This document shows positions 1 through 7,115 of a stretch of DNA of 47,308 nt, piece by piece (position 1 is the stretch's first letter; the number at the start of each line of letters is the position of its first letter). This DNA comes from Mariaggregatimicrobium sp964498785 (GTDB lineage: Bacteria; Zhuqueibacterota; Zhuqueibacteria; Thermofontimicrobiales; Thiofontviventaceae): assembly GCA_964498785.1 (NCBI GenBank), contig CAZCJL010000053.1, positions 1 through 47,308 on the forward strand. Reading direction: 5' to 3'. Made by a program: the position numbers and the translations under genes. The notes under the pieces are model-generated. The model saw only the letters and a list, made by a program, of their open reading frames with translations. It had not been told where the DNA came from and searched no databases.

Positions 1-7
1 AATTTAA

Positions 8-262
8 AGAGAATCCGAAAGCTTTGATACACACCATCAATTATTGAATGGATACAACGGTTTTTATCTAAATACAAGAAGTTCTTTGAATTTAGGCTTG
101 GAAAACAAATTTAAGATTAATAATAGTCTCGAAATGTATTTTGATATGGGGATGACAAATTATTTATCAAAATGCACAAGTTTTTTTAATGGAATGATGT
201 TCGGACAAATACCATTCTATTTAGATATACGAATGAATTATCAGTTGAATGAACATAATTAA
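8..262 (+). pseudogene. C-terminal fragment of a probable outer-membrane beta-barrel protein
   Basis: The reading frame is open from just after a stop at 5-7 to the stop at 260-262, and the only start-like codon is a TTG at 44. The residues alternate polar and hydrophobic in short strands (LNLGLENKF, LEMYFDMGM, IPFYLDIRMNYQL), as in the last strands of an outer-membrane barrel. There is no ribosome binding site ahead of the TTG. The frame one base over (from position 3) is open up to 47, so this may be the frameshifted end of a gene that begins outside the window. The family is not recognised. Confidence 0.35.
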
Positions 263-410
263 ATAACATAATCGGACTGCCGGGGGATTCTTCCTTCGGC
301 TCCGGCTCTATTCCTCCCTGATTTATATTAAACTTGGGTCAGGATTAAAAAATAATCCAAATCTTTCGATAAATACCACTATTTAAAAACACCGGCGACA
401 AAACTTTTTC

Positions 411-1113
411 GGAAATCCCTTATTCAGAGCATGGATTGGGCTTGATTTCCGGAGGCAGGATATTCTGCTCAGTGATGGCACGATTGGCGGTTATTATGGG
501 TCGTACAGCACGCTGGTTTATCAAAACAATACTACCGCGGCCAACCACTGGATAAAATTCGATATTCGCAATAATGACACCTGGGCGTTTGGCGGCAAGG
601 TATAAAGGCCCTTGTTGCAGGAACAAATACGGTCGCCGGTTACGATGAAGTGAGAACTGATTTTGCGTACCGTTACAAACACCATCCGGTGTTGCATTTT
701 GGCCTCGGAAAAACGACCCAAATCGACATTGAAATCAAAACGTGGGATCAAAGGATTTTCAATTATGATAACCTGGCTGCCGATACACTGCACCGGATTG
801 ATCTCACGCAAGCAACTGCTGCGGCCGATAATTTCAGTAATGTAAAATTACAGCGATTTGAGTTGGTGCAAAATCACCCCAATCCTTTTAATCCCTGTAC
901 AACTATTCGTTTTTCGCTGCCGCATTAAAGCAATGTTTCTTTGAAAATTTATAACGTAATCGGTCGGGAAGTCACGGGCATGGTTGACGGCACTCTTGCA
1001 TCAGGCGAACATTCCGTTTTATTCGAGGCAAACGAACTGGTGCGTGAGGTGTATTTCTACAAATTCCGGCTGATGGTTTTACACAAACCAAAATGTTTTT
1101 ACTGCTCAAATAG
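411..1113 (+). pseudogene. ASPIC/UnbV secreted protein with C-terminal sorting domain, multiply disrupted
   Basis: Three reading frames joined in order give one recognisable protein tail. Frame 3 to about 602 holds NHWIKFDI and ends in a stop at 603-605. Frame 2 from about 602 continues with HFGLGKTTQIDIEI, the signature of the ASPIC/UnbV domain that follows FG-GAP repeats in surface proteins. It then enters a sorting domain (NHPNPFNP, then KIYNVIGREV). An in-frame TAA at 926-928 interrupts this domain. A second frame change near 1069 is needed to reach the normal ending (FTQTKMFLLLK, stop 1111-1113). Two frameshifts and one nonsense codon make this a dead gene. The 5' part is absent, and 263-410 shows nothing coding. 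Confidence 0.75.
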
Positions 1114-1313
1114 TGTCTACTGACCAGATTATAGGTTACCTAATGAAAAATTAATTATTTGACAGGATAAACAGGATAAAAAGAATAATTCATTCAAAAA
1201 TCAGTATTCGTTAATCCTTATTCTGAGATCATAAAATGTAAAATCTATTTGTATTAATAAATAATTCAATGACACCTTTAAATACTAAATTTAAAATAAG
1301 TGAATAACCGCAC

Positions 1314-1342
1314 TTGACAATTATTTAATATTTTCGTAATTT
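1314..1342 (+). promoter_or_regulatory. Candidate sigma70-type promoter for the NACHT gene
   Basis: TTGACA at 1314-1319 is followed after 17 bases by TAATTT at 1337-1342, in an AT-rich stretch about 80 bases before the start codon at 1425. The -35 match is perfect and the -10 match is partial, so this is a pattern match only. The rest of the 1114-1394 gap holds no gene. Confidence 0.35.
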
Positions 1343-1424
1343 GTGAATGATTTAAATTTCCTGTTTTGTTTTCTTCATTATCTCTCTTTTTTTAGTGATG
1401 ATAAATAAAAGGAGAATCCACACC

Positions 1425-3284
1425 ATGTCTGATAAAATAAAAATCTTCCTGGCGTCATCCTCGGAACTAAAAAGCGATCGCAATGAATTTGAAAAATTTA
1501 TCGGTCGTAAAAATAAAGTTCTGATTGAACAGGATGTATTCATAAAACTGGTGATCTGGGATGATTTTATTGACCATGTTTCCGAAACAGGGCTGCAGGA
1601 TAAATATAACAAACAAGTGCAAGCCTGCGATATTTTTGTCATGCTTTTCTGGACCAAAGTGGGTCTTTATACTTTAGAGGAATTTGAAACAGCATATACA
1701 CAGTTCAAACAAAACGGGAAACCACACATCTATACGTATCAAAAGCATGCCCCGGTGATGCTGGAAGATTTTGACGGTATTCAAAGTTTAAGGGATTTCC
1801 TGAACCGGTTAAAGAAATTAGAGCACTTCCCAACAAAATATAAAAGTACTGATGATTTGATCAATCAATTTAACGGGCAATTGGAAAAACAGGATCTGCG
1901 GTTAAAGATCACTGAATCTGTTTCAACGGAAGAAATTGTCAGCAAATACTGGCAACAGCTCGCCGATGATCCGGAATATAACAGCATGTCGGTGATTGGG
2001 AGTGATGAACGCCGGCAGTTAAATGACCTGTACGTCCGCCTGCAGATTACATCAGAAGGCATTAAAACGCGTGTCGAAGGAAAACTGCGCGAGAAACTGA
2101 CGGATAAAACATGTCCCGAAGGGGACATCTCCCATGAACTTGCGCCGGATCAGGCGCTTAATCATTTCCGGCGGACGGTGATTTTAGGTTCTCCGGGTAT
2201 CGGTAAAACAACGATGTTTCGCTATATTGCCTGTACGGTGTCGTTGTTGGGACTCGGTCTCGCCCGCCCGGATGAATTTAAATTAAATACGGATAAAAAG
2301 CTAATTCCGTTGTACCTGCCGTTACCCTATTTAGATGAATTCGAGGGGAATCTTATCGATTGCCTGAAATACTATCTTGATGTTCGAATGGGATGTAAAG
2401 ATTTGATCTCGAATCTGGATGCGCTGTTGTGCGACGGTCGTTGTTTGCTGCTGCTTGATGGATTGGATGAGGTCACTTCTGACCGGCTCAGAGATGTAAA
2501 AATTAAAATTCAGGGAGTATTGAATAATCCGAACTGGCGTGACAATTATATCATGATCAGTTGTCGGGAAGCCAGTTGGGAAAAGAATGATCCGTCCTTT
2601 GTCGTGCCCGCTGTATTGCAGGTGAAGGACATGGATGAAAAGGCAATTGGCGCGTATTTACGGAAATGGTTTGGCGCGGAAAACAGCAGCGAAGCTCTCA
2701 AATTAAAAAATACGATTTGCAATAATCCCGGACTGAGCAAACTGGCAACAAACCCGTTTCTGTTGTCATTGATTGCCTGGTTATCACAGGACGACAACCT
2801 GCCTGAACGACGGGTGGATTTGTATGGTAAGTGCACTAAAGCACTATTGTTGGAAACACACAAATCAAAAACAGAGCAGCATAAGAGCGAGTTTGGTCCT
2901 GATCATGATCGCTTAAAAGAGAGGGTGCTGACCGATGTGGCGTTTGCCATGATGCAGAAAAACATTCGCGAAATCAGCCGGAATGAATTATGGGAATTGA
3001 TTCATAAATCGCTTGGTTCTGATAAAGCCACGGATAAACAACCCGGACAATTAATCGATGAAATACATACTGGCAGCTCTGTCTGGCGGGAAATTAGCAA
3101 AGAGCGGGTGTATATGTTCCAGCATAACACCTTTCGTGAATATTATGCCGCGAAAAAGCTGGCGCAGCGAATTGACGAATTGTTAGCTGAGTGGTCAGGA
3201 GAAGCTGCCAACCAATCGTTTGCTGATTATGTTAAAAATGTAAACCACCAAAAATCCTTTAATCCGTTCCAGTGTATCGCCTGA
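1425..3284 (+). CDS. TIR/SLOG-like effector plus NACHT NTPase (STAND protein, N-terminal part)
   Basis: The ATG at 1425 is chosen because AAAGGAG lies 10 bases upstream (1408-1414); an in-frame ATG at 1395 lacks one. Residues 1-110 form a Rossmann-like domain (KIFLASSSELK, then CDIFVMLFWTKVG) of the kind found at the N-terminus of STAND proteins; whether it is TIR-like or another nucleotide-binding fold is not certain. A NACHT NTPase follows, with Walker A GSPGIGKTTM near residue 255, Walker B LLLLDGLDEV near 341 and a winged-helix-like tail ending FREYYAAKKLA. STAND proteins of this kind act as sensor switches in conflict and antiphage systems, and some carry DGR-diversified lectin-fold sensors. 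The frame stops at 3284 while homology-like sequence continues in the next frame, so this 619-residue product is probably the front half of a protein of about 990 residues. Confidence 0.8.
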   Translation: MSDKIKIFLASSSELKSDRNEFEKFIGRKNKVLIEQDVFIKLVIWDDFIDHVSETGLQDKYNKQVQACDIFVMLFWTKVGLYTLEEFETAYTQFKQNGKPHIYTYQKHAPVMLEDFDGIQSLRDFLNRLKKLEHFPTKYKSTDDLINQFNGQLEKQDLRLKITESVSTEEIVSKYWQQLADDPEYNSMSVIGSDERRQLNDLYVRLQITSEGIKTRVEGKLREKLTDKTCPEGDISHELAPDQALNHFRRTVILGSPGIGKTTMFRYIACTVSLLGLGLARPDEFKLNTDKKLIPLYLPLPYLDEFEGNLIDCLKYYLDVRMGCKDLISNLDALLCDGRCLLLLDGLDEVTSDRLRDVKIKIQGVLNNPNWRDNYIMISCREASWEKNDPSFVVPAVLQVKDMDEKAIGAYLRKWFGAENSSEALKLKNTICNNPGLSKLATNPFLLSLIAWLSQDDNLPERRVDLYGKCTKALLLETHKSKTEQHKSEFGPDHDRLKERVLTDVAFAMMQKNIREISRNELWELIHKSLGSDKATDKQPGQLIDEIHTGSSVWREISKERVYMFQHNTFREYYAAKKLAQRIDELLAEWSGEAANQSFADYVKNVNHQKSFNPFQCIA

Positions 3285-4369
3285 CCGTCGCTCTTCTGAA
3301 TAACCCCACGCCAGTGCTGGAATTTCTGTTCAGTGTAAATCCCACGCTTGCCGCACGCTGCTATTTGGATGCCAATCCCGAAAAAGTCAATCATGACGTT
3401 ATCAAGCGATGCTGGACCCAGGATATAGAACGGGGTGAACGGGTTGAAATGGTAAAAGGCATTCAAACAGCGCTGAAAGACCAGCGCGAGGTGGTCGATT
3501 TTATCGCTGCTGTGTTTCGTACCGCTGAGACAGATACGGAAGTACTTTATCATTGCGATGTCGTGCTTATCAGAATTGATACAGCAGAAGCCACCCGCGT
3601 GCGCAACACCATGTTTGATCACTGGCACGAAGACCGCAGATTTAAATCGGCTGATTTTGAGAATGATGACTATTGGAAATTTGCAGACATTGACGCCGGT
3701 GAATTTCAGATGGGAAGTAACGAAGATGACGATGAAAAACCGATTCACCCGGTCAAATTATCCGCGTTCCGGTTGGGATGTTACGCGGTAACTGTGGAGC
3801 AATATCACCGCTTCGATCCCGGACACAGAAAAAATCGTCTCGATGATGACTTTGGTGAAAATGAACGGCAACCGGTTGTTCGGGTATCATGGTACGATGC
3901 GTATGTTTATTGCAAATGGGCTGGCTGCCGCTTACCAACCGAGGCGGAGTGGGAATATGCCTGTCGCGCCGGCACTTCCACGCCATTTAATACCGGCGAT
4001 AACCTGACCACGGATCAGGCGAATTATAATGGTAATCATCCGTATAAGAATTATCCCAAAGGAAAGTATCTGGAGAAAACAACACCAGTCGGAAATTATC
4101 CGCCCAATGTCTGGGGATTGTTCGATATGCACGGCAATGTATGGGAATGGTGCCGGGATTGGTATGATGAAACGTATTATGAGGAATGCAAAAAGCAGGG
4201 AGTTGTGGAAAATCCTCAGGGACCAGAGACCGGATCATCCCGAGTGTTGCGAGGCGGTTCCTGGGACGACTATGCAAGCCTCTGCCGCTCTGCGGCTCGT
4301 AGCAGGGGCAACCCAGACGTCAGGTACTACGACCTTGGGTTTCGAGTCATCCAGGATTCACCGCACTAA
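3272..4369 (+). CDS. FGE-sulfatase/C-type-lectin domain, DGR variable protein (C-terminal part of the NACHT protein)
   Basis: This frame overlaps the end of the NACHT frame by 13 bases. A GTG at 3272 could start it, but there is no good ribosome binding site, and the overlap looks more like a frameshift in one longer gene. Residues 1-130 are helical. Residues 134-365 are a formylglycine-generating-enzyme-like domain (GEFQMGS, RLPTEAEWEYACRAG, WGLFDMHGNVWEW, VLRGGSW, LGFRV). In DGR targets this fold serves as a binding scaffold rather than an enzyme. The last 30 residues carry the variable region described separately. The protein ends at TAA 4367-4369, 81 bases before the truncated avd, the usual target-avd gene order of a DGR. 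The likely role is the ligand-sensing end of the STAND switch. Confidence 0.82.
   Translation: MYRLTVALLNNPTPVLEFLFSVNPTLAARCYLDANPEKVNHDVIKRCWTQDIERGERVEMVKGIQTALKDQREVVDFIAAVFRTAETDTEVLYHCDVVLIRIDTAEATRVRNTMFDHWHEDRRFKSADFENDDYWKFADIDAGEFQMGSNEDDDEKPIHPVKLSAFRLGCYAVTVEQYHRFDPGHRKNRLDDDFGENERQPVVRVSWYDAYVYCKWAGCRLPTEAEWEYACRAGTSTPFNTGDNLTTDQANYNGNHPYKNYPKGKYLEKTTPVGNYPPNVWGLFDMHGNVWEWCRDWYDETYYEECKKQGVVENPQGPETGSSRVLRGGSWDDYASLCRSAARSRGNPDVRYYDLGFRVIQDSPH
4262..4348 (+). other. DGR variable region (VR) at the 3' end of the FGE-like domain
   Basis: Between the invariant GGSW and LGFRV, the residues at 332-334, 336, 337, 342, 344, 346, 347, 350 and 352-354 (D, D, Y, S, L, A, S, G, N, V, Y, Y, D) all use codons ending in C or T. 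They are interleaved with fixed codons for C, R, S, A, R, N-P-D and R. This is what adenine-directed mutagenesis of AAC/AAT template codons produces. The spacing matches known FGE-type DGR variable regions. No template repeat with A at these sites was found in the window. Confidence 0.75.
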
Positions 4370-4450
4370 AAAAATTACCCTTTGGTTCTTTTAATCTTTT
4401 ACCCTTTTGTACCGCTGGAGGCGGTCAAAATTTTTTTCAGGGAAATATGC

Positions 4451-4642
4451 GTGGCAGAAAAAGAAACAATAATCACAAAGATGTACGATCTGGTAAAGTA
4501 TCTGATCCCGATTGTGAATCGGTTTCCCCGTGATTATAAATTTATACTGGGCGACCGGATGACGAATCTTATCCTGGATTTGCTGGAACAGTATATTCAG
4601 GCATATTACGAACGTTGCAACCTGCTTCCGGGCTTTAGCTAG
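4451..4642 (+). pseudogene. avd: Truncated DGR accessory protein Avd (four-helix bundle)
   Basis: The GTG at 4451 has AGGG about ten bases upstream. The product begins AEKETIITKMYDLVKY, then FPRDYKFILGDRM and LDLLEQYIQAYYER. This is the first two helices of the avd/bAvd accessory protein, which forms a pentameric four-helix-bundle ring and binds the DGR reverse transcriptase and template RNA. The frame then runs into unrelated residues and stops at 4640-4642, giving 63 residues where Avd is usually about 110-130. The breakpoint is about 30 bases before a cluster of REP-like hairpins. The reverse transcriptase gene that normally follows is absent. Confidence 0.72.
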
Positions 4643-4671
4643 ATATCGCTAATTTGATGTTGAAATAAAAT

Positions 4672-4754
4672 GTCCCGGAGGGACTTCTGAAAATAGCCCA
4701 CCGATTCATCGGTGGGAAATAATGCAAGAATTAAATTTGAGTCCCGGCAGGGAC
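4672..4754. repeat. REP-like element, copy 1
   Basis: Three hairpins in order: GTCCCGGAGGGAC (4672-4684), CCCACCGAT/ATCGGTGGG (4697-4716) and GTCCCGGCAGGGAC (4741-4754). The same arrangement recurs in reverse orientation at 4792-4875. This is the architecture of REP/BIME repeats, often mobilised by RAYT (TnpA-REP) transposases; no such gene is in the window. Confidence 0.7.
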
Positions 4755-4791
4755 GATTGAAAAATTACGTCAGAATAATATAAATTTCAAC

Positions 4792-4875
4792 TGTCCCTAC
4801 GGGACAGGGGCTTTTTCTTCTTGTATTTTCCCAGCAATGAATTGCTGGGCTAGTTTCAATTGTCCCTACGGGACA
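4792..4875. repeat. REP-like element, copy 2 (inverted)
   Basis: TGTCCCTACGGGACA at 4792-4806, CCCAGCAAT/ATTGCTGGG at 4830-4849 and TGTCCCTACGGGACA again at 4861-4875. Its reverse complement aligns along its length with copy 1, including the linkers (TGAAA, TAGCCCA, CAAGAA). The middle hairpin keeps its pairing despite base changes on both arms (ACCGAT in one, AGCAAT in the other), which argues for selection on structure. Confidence 0.7.
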
Positions 4876-4911
4876 AAATATATGCTTACTCAATTTAAAA
4901 GGACTTCAAAA

Positions 4912-5208
4912 ATGCCAACTCTAAACCGCCGTAATTTTATAAAAATAACAAGCAGCGCAATCACCGCGGCAATGCTTCCCGGATGCGCCCCATCCCGGCG
5001 GAAACCGAATGTTGTGTTTATTCTCGTGGATGATGTGGGATGTTACGGCAGCGAGTTTTATGAAAGGCCGAATATTGACAGTCTGGATGTCCAGGAAATG
5101 CGGTTCGCAGGTACGAATGCTTCCTATCTGCCGGACATCCCGGAGTACCCGGACAAATTGGCTGAATCAATGGATTGGCAAATAAAAAAGTTATTGTATT
5201 TTAAATAA
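4912..5208 (+). pseudogene. Sulfatase remnant with internal deletion
   Basis: The ATG at 4912 follows AAAAGGA. The N-terminus is a twin-arginine-like lipoprotein signal (NRRNFIK, then AAMLPGCA). It is followed by the start of a type I sulfatase, KPNVVFILVDDVGCYGSEF and PNIDSL, which includes the metal-binding aspartates. After MRFAGTNA the sequence jumps to a short unrelated or C-terminal stretch and ends at 98 residues, where sulfatases have 450-600. The CxPxR motif that is converted to formylglycine and the rest of the catalytic domain are missing, so no activity is expected. Confidence 0.7.
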
Positions 5209-5320
5209 ATTCTTATTATGTTTCATAAAATTAAAATTCAATTTTTATTTGCATAAAGATAATGGATATTCAGGAGTGGATTGCCTTTACAAGCTGTCCG
5301 GAGACCGCTAAAACATTAGA

Positions 5321-5432
5321 AATGTCATTCTGAATCCGCCGTCTTTTTGGCGGGTGAAGAATCTCACACCACGAAGCTCAAGAAATGCAGACGAATAGTG
5401 GTATGAAATTCACCATCGCTCAGAATATCATC
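5321..5432. repeat. Small MITE-like or dispersed repeat
   Basis: The gap 5209-5521 holds no gene. Within it, ATGTCATTCTGA near 5321 is mirrored by TCAGAATATCAT near 5420-5431, and a hairpin (CCGCC, eight-base loop, GGCGG) lies just inside the left end. This looks like a short non-coding repeat of about 110 bases; copy number elsewhere is unknown. Confidence 0.35.
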
Positions 5433-5521
5433 GTCTATTAATCTTTAAAAGTAAAGATTTTGTAACGAGATGCTGATATTTATGATGAAAGATATAATGA
5501 GAATTTAAAAGGATCGTTGAG

Positions 5522-6919
5522 ATGTGGAGACGTGTGTTATTTCGGATCGGGGGATTTTTAATAATATGTGCCATCATTCAATGCAAACAGGAAACAAAAA
5601 AAATATATATCGGCAAAATGTATGTTCCTGTGTATTCAGAAAAATGGGAGGAAATCGATCAGTATATACAAAATAACTGGGAAACAACGCTGGTAAAGGC
5701 GAACAACCTGCCGTTCCCGTTTCTATCGATTTCATCCAATCACCGCATCATTTTTTATTGGGATACCTTTTTTACAAATGCCGGTGTCCTGCGCCATGAA
5801 AATGTCGCGCATCTCGCAAAGAATAATACCGATAATCTGCTGTATCAGGTCGTGAAATACGGATATGTCCCCAATTCCAGCGCTGCCTGGGGACTCAATC
5901 GCTCGCAACCGCCATATCTGGCAATGATGGTGCGCGATGTTTATGAAAATATGGAGCGAAAAAACACAAGCTGGCTGCGCAAGGCGTACCGGACATTGAG
6001 AACAGAATACAATTTCTGGACAGATGATTCGCCGAACGCCATTGAGCAGAACACGACTCCCATTCCACGACTGCTGCGATATTTTCATCATGCCACAGAA
6101 ATGGAAATGGTGACGTTTTATGATAATGTTCTGGTCAAGCGATTCAACTACCCGCCGGATGTGCACCGCAACCAGAAAATTATCGATGCCAATCCATACA
6201 TCGCGGAGGCTGAAAGCGGCATGGATTTTACCCCGCGATTTGAAGGACGCTGCCCCGATTTTGTAGCGGTGGATTTGAATACGAATCTTTATCTGTACGA
6301 GAAAATTCTGGACTGGATCGTGAATGAGCTTGGTTTGCGCAATGAACCGGATTGGGATGCAAAGGCAGAGGCTCGCAAAAACCTCATCACTGAATATTGC
6401 TGGAACGAACAACGAGGGCTGTTCCTGGACTATGATTATATCAACGAACGTCATAGCTCCGTGGCGGCAGTCACGACATTTCATCCGTTGAGGGCTGGTT
6501 TTGCGACTCCGGCACAGGCTGCCCGGGTGCGCGGGAATCTGCAATTGTTTGAACATGACTGGGGTGTCGGGGTTTGCGAGCAGACGGAGCATCTGTTGAC
6601 ATATCAGTGGGATTACAACGTCGGCTGGGCGCCGATGCACTATATTGTGTATCATGCCCTGAAAAATTACGGGTATGACATCGATGCCAAACGCATTGCC
6701 GGCAAGTACCTCGACTTATTAGCAAAAAACTATGTCGCACCGATGCCGGATTCGTTGCAAAAGAACGATGAAACGATTACGAGAGAACCGGGCAAACTTT
6801 ACGAGAAATATAATGTCATCAAAGGCGCCATTCACGATGGCGAATATCCGAGCCGTGAATTTTCAGGCTGGAGCGCCGGCGTATTCGTGGATGCGTTGCG
6901 GTTTTATCAAAATAAGTAA
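5522..6919 (+). CDS. Periplasmic or outer-membrane lipoprotein trehalase, GH37
   Basis: The product hydrolyses trehalose to two glucose molecules. The N-terminus is a lipoprotein signal (hydrophobic residues 7-19, lipobox IIQC), so it acts outside the cytoplasm. GH37 signatures are present in order: FYWDTFF near residue 78, ESGMDFTPRF near 229 (its Asp corresponds to the known catalytic acid), QWDYNVGWAP near 361, EKYNV near 428 (the likely catalytic base Glu) and a GEYPSREFSGWSAGV close to the usual glycine-rich GGGGEY signature. At 465 residues it is slightly shorter than E. coli TreA (about 565). The glycine-rich loop is reduced to IHDGEY, and the proline of QWDYPNGWAP is lost. No strong ribosome binding site is visible (GGATCG upstream). 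It stands 196 bases before galK on the same strand. Confidence 0.88.
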   Translation: MWRRVLFRIGGFLIICAIIQCKQETKKIYIGKMYVPVYSEKWEEIDQYIQNNWETTLVKANNLPFPFLSISSNHRIIFYWDTFFTNAGVLRHENVAHLAKNNTDNLLYQVVKYGYVPNSSAAWGLNRSQPPYLAMMVRDVYENMERKNTSWLRKAYRTLRTEYNFWTDDSPNAIEQNTTPIPRLLRYFHHATEMEMVTFYDNVLVKRFNYPPDVHRNQKIIDANPYIAEAESGMDFTPRFEGRCPDFVAVDLNTNLYLYEKILDWIVNELGLRNEPDWDAKAEARKNLITEYCWNEQRGLFLDYDYINERHSSVAAVTTFHPLRAGFATPAQAARVRGNLQLFEHDWGVGVCEQTEHLLTYQWDYNVGWAPMHYIVYHALKNYGYDIDAKRIAGKYLDLLAKNYVAPMPDSLQKNDETITREPGKLYEKYNVIKGAIHDGEYPSREFSGWSAGVFVDALRFYQNK

Positions 6920-6924
6920 TATGA

Positions 6925-6955
6925 GGGGCGACTGTATCAATGCTCAAGACTAAAT
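6925..6955 (+). repeat. 31-bp perfect direct repeat, copy 1
   Basis: The 31 bases beginning GGGGCGACTGTATCAATGCT recur exactly at 6990-7020, 65 bases further on, in the gap between the trehalase and galactokinase genes. The intervening stretch is GC-rich (GCGGCGGCGGCGCG). Confidence 0.85.
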
Positions 6956-6989
6956 GCGGTGTTCGCGGCGGCGGCGCGAAGGCTGGATT

Positions 6990-7036
6990 GGGGCGACTGT
7001 ATCAATGCTCAAGACTAAATCCCCCTTTGAAGGGGG
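6990..7036 (+). repeat. 31-bp direct repeat, copy 2, running into a CCCCCTT/AAGGGGG hairpin
   Basis: The second copy of the 31-bp repeat (6990-7020) is followed at once by CCCCCTTTGAAGGGGG (7021-7036), and then by another GGGGG run near 7063. This resembles intergenic repeats found in many copies in some FCB genomes. It could act as a transcript-end structure or a recombination site. Confidence 0.6.
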
Positions 7037-7115
7037 ACGATTTCGCCAACGGCAAAATCAGGGGGATGTTAAAACCACGAAATTCGCATTAAACATCAAA
7101 TTTAGAGGAAACCAA

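Noticed and set aside
4660..4880. Possible short CRISPR array (repeated GTCCC-type units)
   Set aside because: The units are hairpins in inverted pairs with similar, not unique, material between them; no regular direct repeats and no cas genes.
3272..5208. Functional sulfatase/FGE maturation pair
   Set aside because: The sulfatase is gutted and lacks CxPxR, and the FGE fold carries a DGR variable region at its end, so it is a binding scaffold.
4370..5521. DGR template repeat and reverse transcriptase expected after avd
   Set aside because: Searched by eye for CTGCCGCTCTGCG- and GGGTTTCGAGTC-like strings and for an RT frame on both strands; none found.
5732..6655. 307-codon open frame antisense to trehalase
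   Set aside because: Shadow of a well-supported GH37 gene; no ribosome binding site or domain.
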